Below are positions 7,011 through 16,597 of a stretch of 64,000 nt of DNA, piece after piece. The stretch is from Chitinophagales bacterium. GTDB taxonomy: Bacteria; Bacteroidota; Bacteroidia; Chitinophagales; Chitinophagaceae. Made by a program: the position numbers and the translations under genes. Positions within the stretch are counted from its first letter, which is position 1. Each line of letters starts with the position of its first letter. A model generated the notes under the pieces. It saw nothing but the letters and a program-made list of their open reading frames with translations. It ran no database searches and was not told the origin of the DNA. Location: the NCBI GenBank assembly GCA_020636495.1, contig JACJXQ010000008.1, positions 806,001 to 870,000 of the forward strand, read 5' to 3'.

Positions 7011-9056
7011 TTATGCTTTGGCGCCAAGAACAAAATACATTTTCAAAAGCCCTTTGTTCTTGGCGCTGTGCTCACCACGGAAGGAGCAGTCGAACTTATC
7101 TTTTACCAGCTGATAAGTAGCCTCAGCAATATTTATTTTTCCCGGCTCGCTGTTCTGTTCCATCCTTGCCGCCGTGTTCACAGAGTCGCCCCATATATCG
7201 TAGGCAAACTTACGCACCCCCACTATGCCGGCAACTACAGTTCCTGTATTGATGCCTATACGAATTCCGAATGTACGGTCGCCCATTTCTTTTTTTCGTT
7301 GTGCCATAAAATCTCTTATTTCAATGGCTGCCTGTACTGTATGTTCAGCATGTTGCGCATCCGGTGACGGCAGGCCTGCTGCCGCGAGGTAAGCGTCTCC
7401 TACTGTTTTTATTTTCTCGATGCCATGGCGTTGTGTAATATCGTCGAATACCTTGAAACAGGCATGTAGCTCAGCCACCAGTTCTTCCGGGCTCAGTCTT
7501 TCTGACACGGTTGTGAAACTGACAAAATCGGTAAACAGTATGGTTACATTGTCAAAGCGTTTTGCCTGTACATCACCTTTGCTTTTCAGTTCATCAGCTA
7601 CATGTACCGGTAATATGTTCAATAACAATTTATCTGATTTTTTGCGTTCTTTCATTATTACGAATGAGAACCCTAACAGTACCAGCACAGCGGCAATGCC
7701 GGTATACGTATAATTTCTCTGACGGCGGAGCTTTTGCGCAGCACGAACTTTGGAGGCTGCCTGCTGCACACTGTCTGCAGCACGTTGTCTGTCAAAGTCA
7801 CCCTGCATCATCAGCCGAGTCATTTCTTTGGCTTTGTTGGCACTATACAGGCTGTCTTTCAGGGCTATGAATTGTTTGTAGGCATCAAATGCACGGTCTG
7901 TGTGGTGCATGGCTGTCCATGCTATACTCAATTGCTCCCAGGCCTCTTTTTCTTCTTCGCGGGCGCCTGTTTCGCGTGTGATGCTTACAGCTTGTTGCAG
8001 GTATTGAACAGCTGTTGCGGGGTCGTGGGTACTGTTGTATATCTTACCCATGATGATATAGGCGTGCGCCAATGCGGGGCGAGTGTTTTTTTGTGTAGCT
8101 ACTGATATGGCCTGCCTGCAGTATTTCAATGCCTGCCCCGTATTGCCTGTTTTGTAATAAGCATTGGCCATAGAATTCAGCACATCTTCTTCTCCACCCA
8201 GCCTCTTTGCATCTTCCAGAGCTTCTTCCAGGTAAGGAATGCCTTTGTCTGCTTCATTTTTCAATACATAACATTTCCCTATGCCAATACCAGCCATGCA
8301 CTGTATGGTAGAAATGTTCAGTTTTTTGTTGGTAGCCAGTGCCCGGTTGTAGTTGGCAAGCGCTTTATCGTAGTCCTGCATGGCAATGTACACATCGGCC
8401 AGAGTTATCTGTAAACCTGCCTTTGTTAACATGAAAGCATCGGGTATATTCTTGTCTGCCAGGATGGTGTCATTCAGTAAAGTGAGCGCCTGTTCATATG
8501 CCAGTACTGCTTTTTGATAATCACCCAACTCGTTGTACACCTGGCCCAGGTTGCTCAGGTTGCCCAACAGCTCATCATTGGTCAGCCCGAGTTCTATGAT
8601 CTTATGATAGAGCGAAATCACTTTGCTGTATTGCCCGAGGTCTTTATATATATGGGCCAGGCCTGAATAGGCTCTTTTCAGCCATTGTACATCACTATTT
8701 TTTTGTGCCGACTTCTCCAGCCTTTCGTAATACATAATTGATTCTGTATAGTTGCTCAGGCATACCCAGTTGACTATACCTAACAGTTGCAGAGAGATAT
8801 AAGCACCTTTTTGCCAGTGAGTTTGTTCTGAGATGGCCAGGGCCTGCCGGGCATATGCCAATCGTTCGTCACAAGGCAATGAAAGTATAAGATTGTCGAT
8901 CATTTTCACCTTATTACTGTCGTTCGGGGCAGTACCGATCTCTTTTTTTAACGAATCGATGAACTGTTCATTCTTGCTTTGTGCATGCACAAGGTTGGCT
9001 GACCCTATCTCAGTTAAGATAATTGCAAGAAATACCAGTTGTTTAAATAATCGCAT
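7011..9056 (-). CDS. TPR-containing membrane adenylate cyclase (class III)
   Basis: 681 aa. Signal peptide/N-terminal hydrophobic segment, then about eight tetratricopeptide repeats (residues 80-400), a short coiled stretch, one transmembrane helix near residues 445-463 (YTGIAAVLVLLGFSFVIM), and a class III nucleotide cyclase domain from about residue 500. Metal-binding Asp510 (FTDFVSFT) and Asp554 (TVGDAYLA) are present, as are the ATP-type specificity residues Lys (EKIKTVGD) and Asp620 (YDIWGDSVN), and the transition-state residues Asn627 and Arg631. The catalytic set is complete, so cAMP synthesis in the cytoplasm is expected, with the TPR region sensing in the periplasm. Transcribed alone. 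Confidence 0.9.
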   Translation of the reverse strand: MRLFKQLVFLAIILTEIGSANLVHAQSKNEQFIDSLKKEIGTAPNDSNKVKMIDNLILSLPCDERLAYARQALAISEQTHWQKGAYISLQLLGIVNWVCLSNYTESIMYYERLEKSAQKNSDVQWLKRAYSGLAHIYKDLGQYSKVISLYHKIIELGLTNDELLGNLSNLGQVYNELGDYQKAVLAYEQALTLLNDTILADKNIPDAFMLTKAGLQITLADVYIAMQDYDKALANYNRALATNKKLNISTIQCMAGIGIGKCYVLKNEADKGIPYLEEALEDAKRLGGEEDVLNSMANAYYKTGNTGQALKYCRQAISVATQKNTRPALAHAYIIMGKIYNSTHDPATAVQYLQQAVSITRETGAREEEKEAWEQLSIAWTAMHHTDRAFDAYKQFIALKDSLYSANKAKEMTRLMMQGDFDRQRAADSVQQAASKVRAAQKLRRQRNYTYTGIAAVLVLLGFSFVIMKERKKSDKLLLNILPVHVADELKSKGDVQAKRFDNVTILFTDFVSFTTVSERLSPEELVAELHACFKVFDDITQRHGIEKIKTVGDAYLAAAGLPSPDAQHAEHTVQAAIEIRDFMAQRKKEMGDRTFGIRIGINTGTVVAGIVGVRKFAYDIWGDSVNTAARMEQNSEPGKINIAEATYQLVKDKFDCSFRGEHSAKNKGLLKMYFVLGAKA

Positions 9057-9174
9057 CCTGTACGGCTATATGCGGAAATTAATAATATTATTTGTAATAT
9101 TAAATTATCAATACCTGTAACATTCTTTGCCTCTATCCGTAACAGTCTTTATTAATCATAAAACTAACACAACA

Positions 9175-10197
9175 ATGAAAAATAAATGGTATTCATGGTT
9201 TGTCAGCCTAAGCATTATCGTTGTATTGTCGGCTTGTGGCGACGCGCAAAATGAAACAAAGGATAATGCAGGCGAAAAGCAGGAGATATCCCGGCCTGCT
9301 TTTCTCATGCAACAGTTGAATGTAGCCGGAGCAGGAACTACGGCTACTGCCGCCGGTATTGAATTCGGAGTTATGAGGCCTAAAGCAAGGTTTTGTGACC
9401 CCGGTGCAGGCATCTGCGAGATAACAACCGGTATAAGCTCAAGAGGTAGTACAATGAGGGACACTATTTTTATCGACAAGCCCGGCTTTATACAGATGAA
9501 GATCAACCTGGATAGCATATCCTCTTTTAACAGTGAGTTCAAAGACTCGCTCATCAAAATTGCCAATGGAGCACACAGTGTAACCGGTGATTATGGAGGT
9601 GTGCTCACACTGGCCATGCCGTACACGAGTGAGGATGCAACGATGGAAGCACTAGGCCTGGCGAAACCATTTACCATAGACAATCATTGCCCCATCCTTG
9701 CCACCTGGGTTAACAATGACCCCACAACCAATTGTGTTACGTTGACACCGATCGGGGCGCTGAATAACCAGGTTATCAGTGTTGATTTTATTGATGTAAT
9801 GGGCGAGGGGCATTGCAGGGCAGTTTCCATCGGGTACAATGATGATAATACGATCAATCCCGGCCATTGTACCATACATACTAATTTGCAACGCCCGGCT
9901 ACTGACACTATTGATATGTATATTGAGGTGTTCATGAATATTAATAATATTGATTCATTGGGGACGGATACAAGGAGACTATTCCCGGATGCGATAACAG
10001 CGATAGACTATTACCAGTTCACAGTTGATAATATTTTGACGATGGATGACCCCGTGCTGGCTAAAAAGTTATCTGTACCGCTGGGATGGCAAACACTGCC
10101 CGGCAGTGGTATAAGTACCATGTCATACAACGATGGCTGGATAAGCATGATGCTGCACTTTGTTAATCCTAATCGCCCCATATCAACCGATGATTAA
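9175..10197 (+). CDS. Putative lipoprotein of unknown function
   Basis: 340 aa from ATG at 9175. An upstream in-frame ATG at 9127 exists, but only the later start gives a normal lipoprotein signal 'WFVSLSIIVVLSACGDA' with the lipobox cysteine at about residue 21. The mature protein has several paired cysteines (for example 'FCDPGAGICEI', 'HCPI', 'NCVTL', 'HCRAV', 'HCTIH'). No family recognised. It is divergent from the cyclase gene and followed by a good terminator. Confidence 0.75.
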   Translation: MKNKWYSWFVSLSIIVVLSACGDAQNETKDNAGEKQEISRPAFLMQQLNVAGAGTTATAAGIEFGVMRPKARFCDPGAGICEITTGISSRGSTMRDTIFIDKPGFIQMKINLDSISSFNSEFKDSLIKIANGAHSVTGDYGGVLTLAMPYTSEDATMEALGLAKPFTIDNHCPILATWVNNDPTTNCVTLTPIGALNNQVISVDFIDVMGEGHCRAVSIGYNDDNTINPGHCTIHTNLQRPATDTIDMYIEVFMNINNIDSLGTDTRRLFPDAITAIDYYQFTVDNILTMDDPVLAKKLSVPLGWQTLPGSGISTMSYNDGWISMMLHFVNPNRPISTDD

Positions 10198-10229
10198 CGC
10201 ATAAGCAGAAAGTAACTTGTATATATATA

Positions 10230-10256
10230 GGGGGCCGAAATGTGGCTCCCTTTTTT
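10230..10256 (+). terminator. Rho-independent terminator
   Basis: GGGGGCC pairs with GGCTCCC (one G-T pair) around a 7-base loop, followed by six T. It lies 33 bp after the lipoprotein stop and between convergent genes. Confidence 0.75.
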
Positions 10257-10273
10257 GTGAATAGCGAATTATC

Positions 10274-10768
10274 TCAATTGCACCCCACTAAACTTATGAT
10301 GATTTTAAGCAAGCCAAGGAGTGTAGTAACACCGGCTGCCGTGCTTACAGCTTTGGTTATTGTTTTGCCAAGGCCGGCTTCAAGTTTAGGTTTAGCGGGT
10401 ACTGACTTTTTTTGTGTACTATTTGCACGGTAAACCTGTATGAATGTGTCCACAATTTCTTGTTGCTCTTCGCTGGTCATTTCATAGTCACCGCAGTATA
10501 CGTTGTATACAAATTCCCATTCCACGTCAGTAGCTTGCCATCCTTCTTTGTATTCTGCTGTCCATAATGCCGGCTCATCTGCAACAGCGGACCAGGAATA
10601 TTTAAAAGCTTTACCTTTTGCGCTGTTCACCCATATGATGTGTTTGTCTGTCCCTGGTTCAGGGTAGGCAACACTTATTAATACACGATACCCATCCCTG
10701 GTCATGGTGCGTGTCAACTCATCAACTGTGTTGTTATAGATACTACCTGAAGTGGATGACTGTAACAT
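10274..10768 (-). CDS. Hypothetical protein with C-terminal hydrophobic segment
   Basis: 164 aa. The first about 120 residues are soluble and rich in Trp/Tyr ('KHIIWVNSAKGKAFKYSWSAV', 'EGWQATDVEWEFVYNVY'). The last about 30 are a Gly/Ala-rich hydrophobic segment ending 'LLKIIISLVGCN', which suggests a tail-anchored or membrane-associated protein. No signal peptide and no recognised family. It stands alone and convergent to the lipoprotein gene. Coding is supported mainly by length and sensible composition. Confidence 0.55.
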   Translation of the reverse strand: MLQSSTSGSIYNNTVDELTRTMTRDGYRVLISVAYPEPGTDKHIIWVNSAKGKAFKYSWSAVADEPALWTAEYKEGWQATDVEWEFVYNVYCGDYEMTSEEQQEIVDTFIQVYRANSTQKKSVPAKPKLEAGLGKTITKAVSTAAGVTTLLGLLKIIISLVGCN

Positions 10769-10869
10769 TGAATGTATAAGTGTCCTGCTATTCAGGAATA
10801 AATGTACATAGATAATTTTGTTGCTAAGACCTCTACACCTGCTCTATTAACCCCTTTGCTGCATTTTTT

Positions 10870-10877
10870 TATCTTTG
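10870..10877 (+). promoter_or_regulatory. -7 promoter element upstream of the sodium symporter
   Basis: TATCTTTG matches TAnnTTTG. It is 110 bp upstream of the symporter start, in the 213-bp gap that otherwise holds nothing recognisable. No good -33 element at the expected distance. Confidence 0.4.
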
Positions 10878-10987
10878 CATCGGTTGCGTTATTATTCTGC
10901 ACTTCCTTAATGGGATTTCATTTTCCCCGTTGTATATCTTTTGTGTTGCAGCAGCCGGTTTTGCTAACAGATAGAAAATAATTGTCC

Positions 10988-12403
10988 ATGGCCTGGATAG
11001 ACATAGTCATATTTGCTGTTTACTTTTTGCTGATGCTTGGAGTGGGTTTTTATTTCCTGCACCGCAACGAGGATGAGCGCGATTACTACACCGGGGGTGG
11101 CGACATGAAACCCGGCCATGTAGGTCTGAGCGTTGTAGCTACAGATGTAGGTGGCGGTTTCTCAATCGGGCTGGGTGGTTTGGGCTTTACAATGGGTTTG
11201 TCAGGTTCATGGTTGTTGTTTACCGGTTTGATAGGCGCATGGATAAGTGCTGCTTTGCTGATACCCAAGGTATTTGACTGGCAGAAGTCGCACGGCAAAC
11301 ATTTTCTTACGCTGCCACAGGTGTTTGGTTTCCTGTATGATAAGCGTGTGGCTTTTGTAGCGGCAATCATCAGCATTGTGGGTTATACAGGTTTCACCAG
11401 TTCGCAATTGCTGGCGGGCGCCAAACTTACCTCCGCCACATTTCCGGAAATGAGCACGCAGGAGATGTTGTGGATCATGGGAGCTATAGCCGTAGGATAT
11501 ACCATGATGGGTGGTATGAAGGCTGTGATATATACCGATACGATACAATGGATCATACTGTTGACAGGTTTGATGGGCATCGCCATCCCCATGACATGGA
11601 TAGCCCTTGGTGGTATGGATGGTATCCGTCCTTACCTGACCGATGATATGCTCAGCCTCGCCAATATCACCTGGCAGGATATCGTCAACTGGACGGTAAC
11701 AGTAGTACCCATCTGGTTTGTAGGTATGACCTTATACCAGCGCATATTTGCCTGTAAAGATGTGAAGACGGCACGTAAGGCATGGTATATAGCAGGCGTG
11801 CTGGAATGGCCTTTTATGGCGTTCACGGGTGTGTTGCTGGGAATGCTGGCTAATGTGGCGATACAGAAAGGTGTAGTACCCGGTGGTATGATAGCGGACA
11901 GTGAACTGGGATTGCCCATGCTTATAAAGAATATCCTCCCCGCTGGACTTACAGGACTGGTACTGGCGGCATATTTTTCGGCTGTGCTTTCGACGGCTGA
12001 TAGCTGCCTGATGGCAGCTTCCGGCAGCGTTGTAGGCGACATTGTGCCTCGCGGTATGAAAGGTCAACACAAGCAGGTGGTTCGTTTTTCGCAGGTGAGC
12101 ACATTGGCCATTGGCGTATTTGCCATACTACTGGCATCGGTTATGGAGAATGTACTGCAACTGATGTTGTATGCCTACTCGTTTATGGTGTCCGGCCTGT
12201 GTGTACCTGTGTTGGCAGCGGTATTTGTAAAAAAGCGTTACCCCCAGCCCGCGTTCGTTAGTATGGTAGTTGGCGGTGTGCTTACCATCTCGCTCATTAT
12301 TTCAGGTGTCAGTTTGCCATGGGGGTTAGACGCTAATATATTCGGCCTGAGTGCGGCTGCATTGAGTTATGTAATAGTTCATCAGCTGTTTGATAAAGAA
12401 TAA
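10988..12403 (+). CDS. Sodium:solute symporter (SSS family)
   Basis: 471 aa from the ATG at 10988 (MAWIDIVIFAVYFLL); an in-frame TTG lies two codons earlier. About 13 transmembrane segments with the SSS pattern: 'RDYYTGGGDMKPGHVGLSVVATDVGGG' after TM1, 'GLGGLGFTMGLSG', and the late 'LAAYFSAVLSTADSCLMAASGSVVGDIV' segment, where Ser/Thr residues usually form the second sodium site. Transport of a small organic solute with Na+ is expected; the substrate cannot be read from sequence. Transcribed alone. A second SSS protein lies at 31536. Confidence 0.88.
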   Translation: MAWIDIVIFAVYFLLMLGVGFYFLHRNEDERDYYTGGGDMKPGHVGLSVVATDVGGGFSIGLGGLGFTMGLSGSWLLFTGLIGAWISAALLIPKVFDWQKSHGKHFLTLPQVFGFLYDKRVAFVAAIISIVGYTGFTSSQLLAGAKLTSATFPEMSTQEMLWIMGAIAVGYTMMGGMKAVIYTDTIQWIILLTGLMGIAIPMTWIALGGMDGIRPYLTDDMLSLANITWQDIVNWTVTVVPIWFVGMTLYQRIFACKDVKTARKAWYIAGVLEWPFMAFTGVLLGMLANVAIQKGVVPGGMIADSELGLPMLIKNILPAGLTGLVLAAYFSAVLSTADSCLMAASGSVVGDIVPRGMKGQHKQVVRFSQVSTLAIGVFAILLASVMENVLQLMLYAYSFMVSGLCVPVLAAVFVKKRYPQPAFVSMVVGGVLTISLIISGVSLPWGLDANIFGLSAAALSYVIVHQLFDKE

Positions 12404-12492
12404 GTCAGTATATGTGTTGTATTCAGTTTGCTAAGCTGGAATACATAACAGGCCAAAAAAATGTGTATATTTATCATATAACTGGATCACAT

Positions 12493-14448
12493 ATGAATAA
12501 ATTCCTTCTTTGCGGGCTCATGTTATTAATATGTTCTGTTGGCCGTACCCAGGTCAACATGGTGCCTAACGGTAACTTTGAATACTACACAACTTGTCCT
12601 AACAGCCTGTCTCAAACGGCAAATTGCACAGGTTGGTCGTCATGGACAAACGGCACCTCTGACTACTTTAATACCTGCTCATCAGGAGGTGTATCCGTAC
12701 CGAGTAACACATTCGGTTACCAGCAACCCGCCAGCGGCAATGCATATGTGGGCGGTTATCAGAATGCTACACCCACAGCCAGTCCGTACAAAGAGTATAT
12801 CACCAGGCCTATAATCCCTTTGCAGGTTGGGGTAGCGTACGAGGTGTCCATATCAGTGTCTTTGGCTAATATTTATGGCGCAGTGGGTGTAGATGATATT
12901 GGTATTTATTTTTACATAGGTGCGCCAACATTTAATACTATTACTACGCGGATGCAGGTAGTACCCCAGGTTGAATTCTCAGGCAATGGTGCTTATGCTG
13001 ATACCATGAACTGGGTACGCCTGGTTAAGACCTTCGTAGCGGATTCGGCTTATACCAATATCGCCATAGGTTCATTCAAAGATCCCAGTCTTGTAGTGAC
13101 ACAGCAGGTGGGTAGCGGCACTACGTCCTATTATTACTTCGACTCTGTAGTAGTTAAGCCATCTGATTCGGTAAATTTTATCATGCCTGACACCTTGAAA
13201 TGTGCCGGCGATTCTTTTGATCTGCAATATTTTGTTTCATCGCCCGGTGTCTTTGGTTCGGGAAATGTATTCTCTGCGCAACTCTCAGACCCGACTGGTA
13301 ATTTTACCAACGATACCACGAATATAGTAGGCACAGATACCTCTAAAACCAATGGCGTTATTCATTGCAAAATACCATTGACCATTGCCCCCGGCACGCA
13401 ATACAGGATAAGGCTGCTTTCCAGCAAACCTAAGTATGCATCGAAAGAAAGTTTGAAAGATATTACTATCGGGGTGCACCCGCAGGATCTTACAGCAACG
13501 GTTGGAATGCCATTATGCGAAGGTGATGCGATCAACCTGGATGTGTCCACTTCAACCGGCAATGTCAACTATAAATGGACCGGGCCTGCCGGATTTACAT
13601 CAACGTTACAGTCACCATCCATAGCAGGTGCTGCCGATACCAACAACGGATATTATATTGTTACTGCTTCTGTGTACCACTGTACATCCATTGACAGTGT
13701 TGAAGTAGCTATTTCGCGCTACCCGGTGGTGAGCTTAACCAATAATTCTCCTATTTGCGTGGATAGTACACTCAAGCTGACAGCTATTGCAGATATGCCG
13801 GGGCTGTCATATACCTGGACGGGCCCGGGAGGTTTCTCCTCCGGTGGATCATCAGTCTCAATTGACAACAGTACGCTGGCTAATGCCGGAGCTTACACCC
13901 TTGTGGCCAGCAATAACGGTTGCGAAGTGAAGCTTGACGCTGATGTGAAGATCGTGAGTATTGATTTTGACCTGGGCAATGATGCATTCCTGTGCAATGG
14001 GGAGACCATTACCCTCGTAGTTGATTCAATAGAAGGAAGCTACTTATGGCAGGATGGCAGTACTGATACTATGTATACGGTAACAGAGGCCGGCCGATAT
14101 GAGCTCTCCATATCAAATCCAGTTTGTGGTGTGGTTACTCATCACGTAGACGTAAGCTATGAAAAATGCGAGTGTGAACCGTTCGTACCCAATGCATTTA
14201 CGCCTAATAACGACGGGCTGAACGATAAAGTGAAACCGATACTGGATTGCAACGTAACTGAATACAAATTCATTATAGTTAACCGATTTGGTGAGGTCAT
14301 GTTTAAAAGTACTACACCCGGCGAAGCCTGGGATGGGGTATATAAAGGTCAGCGGGCAGAATTAAGTACTTATTATTACCTTTTGCAACTGACGGGGCCA
14401 AGAGACAAACATTTTCAGTTTAAAGGAGACATCATATTGATACGATAA
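12493..14448 (+). CDS. Large secreted protein with T9SS type B (gliding-type) C-terminal domain
   Basis: 651 aa from ATG at 12493 (MNKFLLCGLMLLICSVGRTQ); the frame is open from 12412 but lacks a signal peptide there. An N-terminal jelly-roll-like region (residues 25-240) opens 'MVPNGNFEYYTTCP', often seen in Bacteroidota surface proteins. It is followed by several Ig-like repeats with 'YKWTGPAGFTS', 'YTWTGPGGFSS' and 'YLWQDGSTD'. The gliding-motility-associated C-terminal domain 'FVPNAFTPNNDGLNDKVKP...FIIVNRFGEVMF...WDGVYKGQ...FKGDIILIR' ends the protein. Expected to be exported by T9SS. Ligand unknown. Confidence 0.88.
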   Translation: MNKFLLCGLMLLICSVGRTQVNMVPNGNFEYYTTCPNSLSQTANCTGWSSWTNGTSDYFNTCSSGGVSVPSNTFGYQQPASGNAYVGGYQNATPTASPYKEYITRPIIPLQVGVAYEVSISVSLANIYGAVGVDDIGIYFYIGAPTFNTITTRMQVVPQVEFSGNGAYADTMNWVRLVKTFVADSAYTNIAIGSFKDPSLVVTQQVGSGTTSYYYFDSVVVKPSDSVNFIMPDTLKCAGDSFDLQYFVSSPGVFGSGNVFSAQLSDPTGNFTNDTTNIVGTDTSKTNGVIHCKIPLTIAPGTQYRIRLLSSKPKYASKESLKDITIGVHPQDLTATVGMPLCEGDAINLDVSTSTGNVNYKWTGPAGFTSTLQSPSIAGAADTNNGYYIVTASVYHCTSIDSVEVAISRYPVVSLTNNSPICVDSTLKLTAIADMPGLSYTWTGPGGFSSGGSSVSIDNSTLANAGAYTLVASNNGCEVKLDADVKIVSIDFDLGNDAFLCNGETITLVVDSIEGSYLWQDGSTDTMYTVTEAGRYELSISNPVCGVVTHHVDVSYEKCECEPFVPNAFTPNNDGLNDKVKPILDCNVTEYKFIIVNRFGEVMFKSTTPGEAWDGVYKGQRAELSTYYYLLQLTGPRDKHFQFKGDIILIR

Positions 14449-14480
14449 AACAAAGCCCCGCGACTGCGGGGCTTTGTTTT
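14447..14480. terminator. Bidirectional terminator
   Basis: A perfect 15-bp stem AAAACAAAGCCCCGC / GCGGGGCTTTGTTTT with a GACT loop lies exactly between two convergent genes. The A-run and T-run on either side let it work for both strands. Confidence 0.92.
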
Positions 14481-14490
14481 ATGAAATGAT

Positions 14491-15120
14491 CTACTGATAA
14501 AACTCTTCCAGGTATTTAAGTAACACTTCTGTTGAATACGGATACTGTTCCTTCCTGTAGCGTTGGTAAAGTTCTGTATCGCCAAATATCTCTTTCATGT
14601 ATTTGGGGTCAGCAAAATAGTATTTCCTGTTTACCAGGTCTATTACGTAATTGTATTTTGCCCCGGCCTGTGCCATACCTGCCATTGCTCCGCCTACCAA
14701 GCCAAACATCAGGCCTGCTCCTACTACTGCACCGTTATTATTCATAAGGCTTGATGGGCCGGATACAAAAAATATATAACGCTCGTTTCTGAAAAAGGAG
14801 AGTGAATACCATTTGTCTCTCAGGTAATGGCAGTTAACAAACAGGCTGTCATTACGCTCTACCAGGAAGTATTCTTTCTTAAGCTTCTTGTTGATGTTAT
14901 TGTCATAGGGGCTGTATATCTTATATTCAGCACCACCGCCTGCAATTATCGATCCCCTGCTTCTGGGCTCAATGATAAGATTTGAAGCAACAGGTGTCTT
15001 TTCTATATAGTCTATGGTTTTAGGATATATGAAAGCTTCAGCCTGCGCATGAGCACAGGCTGAAGATATGATCAATATAGAAGTGAGAGTTAATTTGAGC
15101 ATATAGGTTGTTATCGACAT
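14491..15120 (-). CDS. Secreted hypothetical protein with glycine-rich segment
   Basis: 209 aa, signal peptide ending ACAHAQA near residue 27. A central stretch 'VVGAGLMFGLVGGAMAGMAQAGA' resembles a glycine-zipper or membrane-inserting segment; the rest is Tyr/Lys-rich. Its ATG overlaps the asnS stop by one base (TAATG), so it is likely translated together with asnS. No confident family assignment. A later Met at residue 7 is an alternative start. Confidence 0.7.
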   Translation of the reverse strand: MSITTYMLKLTLTSILIISSACAHAQAEAFIYPKTIDYIEKTPVASNLIIEPRSRGSIIAGGGAEYKIYSPYDNNINKKLKKEYFLVERNDSLFVNCHYLRDKWYSLSFFRNERYIFFVSGPSSLMNNNGAVVGAGLMFGLVGGAMAGMAQAGAKYNYVIDLVNRKYYFADPKYMKEIFGDTELYQRYRKEQYPYSTEVLLKYLEEFYQ

Positions 15121-16553
15121 TAAAACTCCGCATTGCCCGGTGTACGCGGGAATGGTATTACATCGCGAATATTGGTCATGCCGGTCACGAATAATACCAT
15201 ACGCTCAAAGCCAAGACCAAAGCCAGCGTGCGGCACTGTGCCGAAACGACGTGTGTCTAAGTACCAGTACATTTCTTCGGTAGGTATGTGCATCTCCTTC
15301 ATGCGTTGGGTAAGCTTGTCCAGGCGTTCTTCACGTTGCGATCCACCTACTATCTCGCCAATGCCCGGTGCCAGTATATCCATAGCGGCAACGGTCTTTC
15401 CGTCATCGTTCTGGCGCATGTAGAAGGCTTTGATGTCTTTAGGGTAATCTGTAACAACAACAGGCTTCTTGAAATGCTTTTCTACCAGGTAGCGCTCGTG
15501 CTCGCTCTGCATATCTATACCCCAGCTCACCTCGTACTGGAATTGCTTTTTCTTGTATGGTTTCGATTGCATCAGGATATCTATCGCTTCGGTATAGGTG
15601 ATGCGTTCAAACTTGTTATTCAGCACAAACTCCAGCTTTTCTAACAGGCCCATTTCGCTGCGCTCGTTGGCAGGTTTCTGGCTTTCTTCCGTTTTCAGGC
15701 GTTCAGCAAGAAACTCAAGGTCGTCGCGGTTATTATCCAATGCATACTGAATGATGTATTTCAGCAGGTCTTCAGCCAGGTCGGCATTGGCATGTATATC
15801 ATTGAATGCTACTTCCGGTTCTATCATCCAGAACTCTGCCAGGTGACGAGCCGTATTCGAATTCTCTGCACGGAAAGTTGGTCCGAAGGTGTATACTTCG
15901 CTCAAAGCCATCGCACCCAGTTCCGCTTCCAGTTGTCCACTGACGGTCAGGTTGGTAGCACGCTCAAAGAAGTCTTCCTTAAAGTCCACGTTGCCGTCTT
16001 CGTCTCTCGGCGTATTGTCAAAAGGTAAGGTGGTCACCTTGAACATTTCGCCCGCTCCTTCCGCATCACTTGCTGTAACGATAGGTGTATGCAGGTACAC
16101 GAAACCACGGTCGTTGAAGAATTTATGTATGGCAAAAGCCAGGCTGTGACGTACACGGAATACTGCCCCGAATGTATTGGTACGGAATCGCAGGTGCGCT
16201 ATCTCGCGCAGGTATTCCAGGCTGGGACGGTTCTTCAGTTGCAGCGGATATGACTCAGGGTCGCAGGCACCGTATAATTCTACGTCTGTTGCTATTACCT
16301 CTACCTTTTGTCCTTTACCCTGCGAGGCTACTACTTGTCCGTTGATATTAAGGGCTGCGCCTGCTGTAATATTTTTCAGCAATTGTTCATCCATCTGCTC
16401 GCTGTCTATCACAACCTGCAGGCTGTCCATACAAGAGCCGTCATTAATAGTGATGAACTTATTGTTACGGAATGAGCGTACCCATCCTTTTATGTTCACG
16501 GCATAATCTGCCTTATCACTCAGCAGTACCTCTTTTATCTTTGTACGTTTCAT
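15120..16553 (-). CDS. asnS: Asparagine--tRNA ligase
   Basis: 477 aa from MKRTKIKEVLLSD at 16553; a Met five codons upstream (16568) is possible but MKRTKIKEV is the usual family start. An N-terminal OB-fold anticodon-binding part ('VNIKGWVRSFRNNKFITINDGS') is followed by the class II catalytic domain with motif 2 'TFGPTFRAENSNTARHLAEFWMIEPE' and motif 3 'HAGFGLGFERMVLFVTGMTNIRDVIPFPRTPG'. The last sequence is typical for AsnS rather than AspS. It charges tRNA-Asn in the cytoplasm. Length is normal. Downstream gene overlaps its stop. Confidence 0.97.
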   Translation of the reverse strand: MKRTKIKEVLLSDKADYAVNIKGWVRSFRNNKFITINDGSCMDSLQVVIDSEQMDEQLLKNITAGAALNINGQVVASQGKGQKVEVIATDVELYGACDPESYPLQLKNRPSLEYLREIAHLRFRTNTFGAVFRVRHSLAFAIHKFFNDRGFVYLHTPIVTASDAEGAGEMFKVTTLPFDNTPRDEDGNVDFKEDFFERATNLTVSGQLEAELGAMALSEVYTFGPTFRAENSNTARHLAEFWMIEPEVAFNDIHANADLAEDLLKYIIQYALDNNRDDLEFLAERLKTEESQKPANERSEMGLLEKLEFVLNNKFERITYTEAIDILMQSKPYKKKQFQYEVSWGIDMQSEHERYLVEKHFKKPVVVTDYPKDIKAFYMRQNDDGKTVAAMDILAPGIGEIVGGSQREERLDKLTQRMKEMHIPTEEMYWYLDTRRFGTVPHAGFGLGFERMVLFVTGMTNIRDVIPFPRTPGNAEF

Positions 16554-16597
16554 AAAACTGTGGTCCATCCGCCCCGGCGGTGGTTTATGTTATTGAA

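Noticed and set aside
16569..16580. CCGCC-CC-GGCGG palindrome upstream of asnS as a terminator
   Set aside because: Very short with no T-run in the direction of the preceding gene; probably chance.
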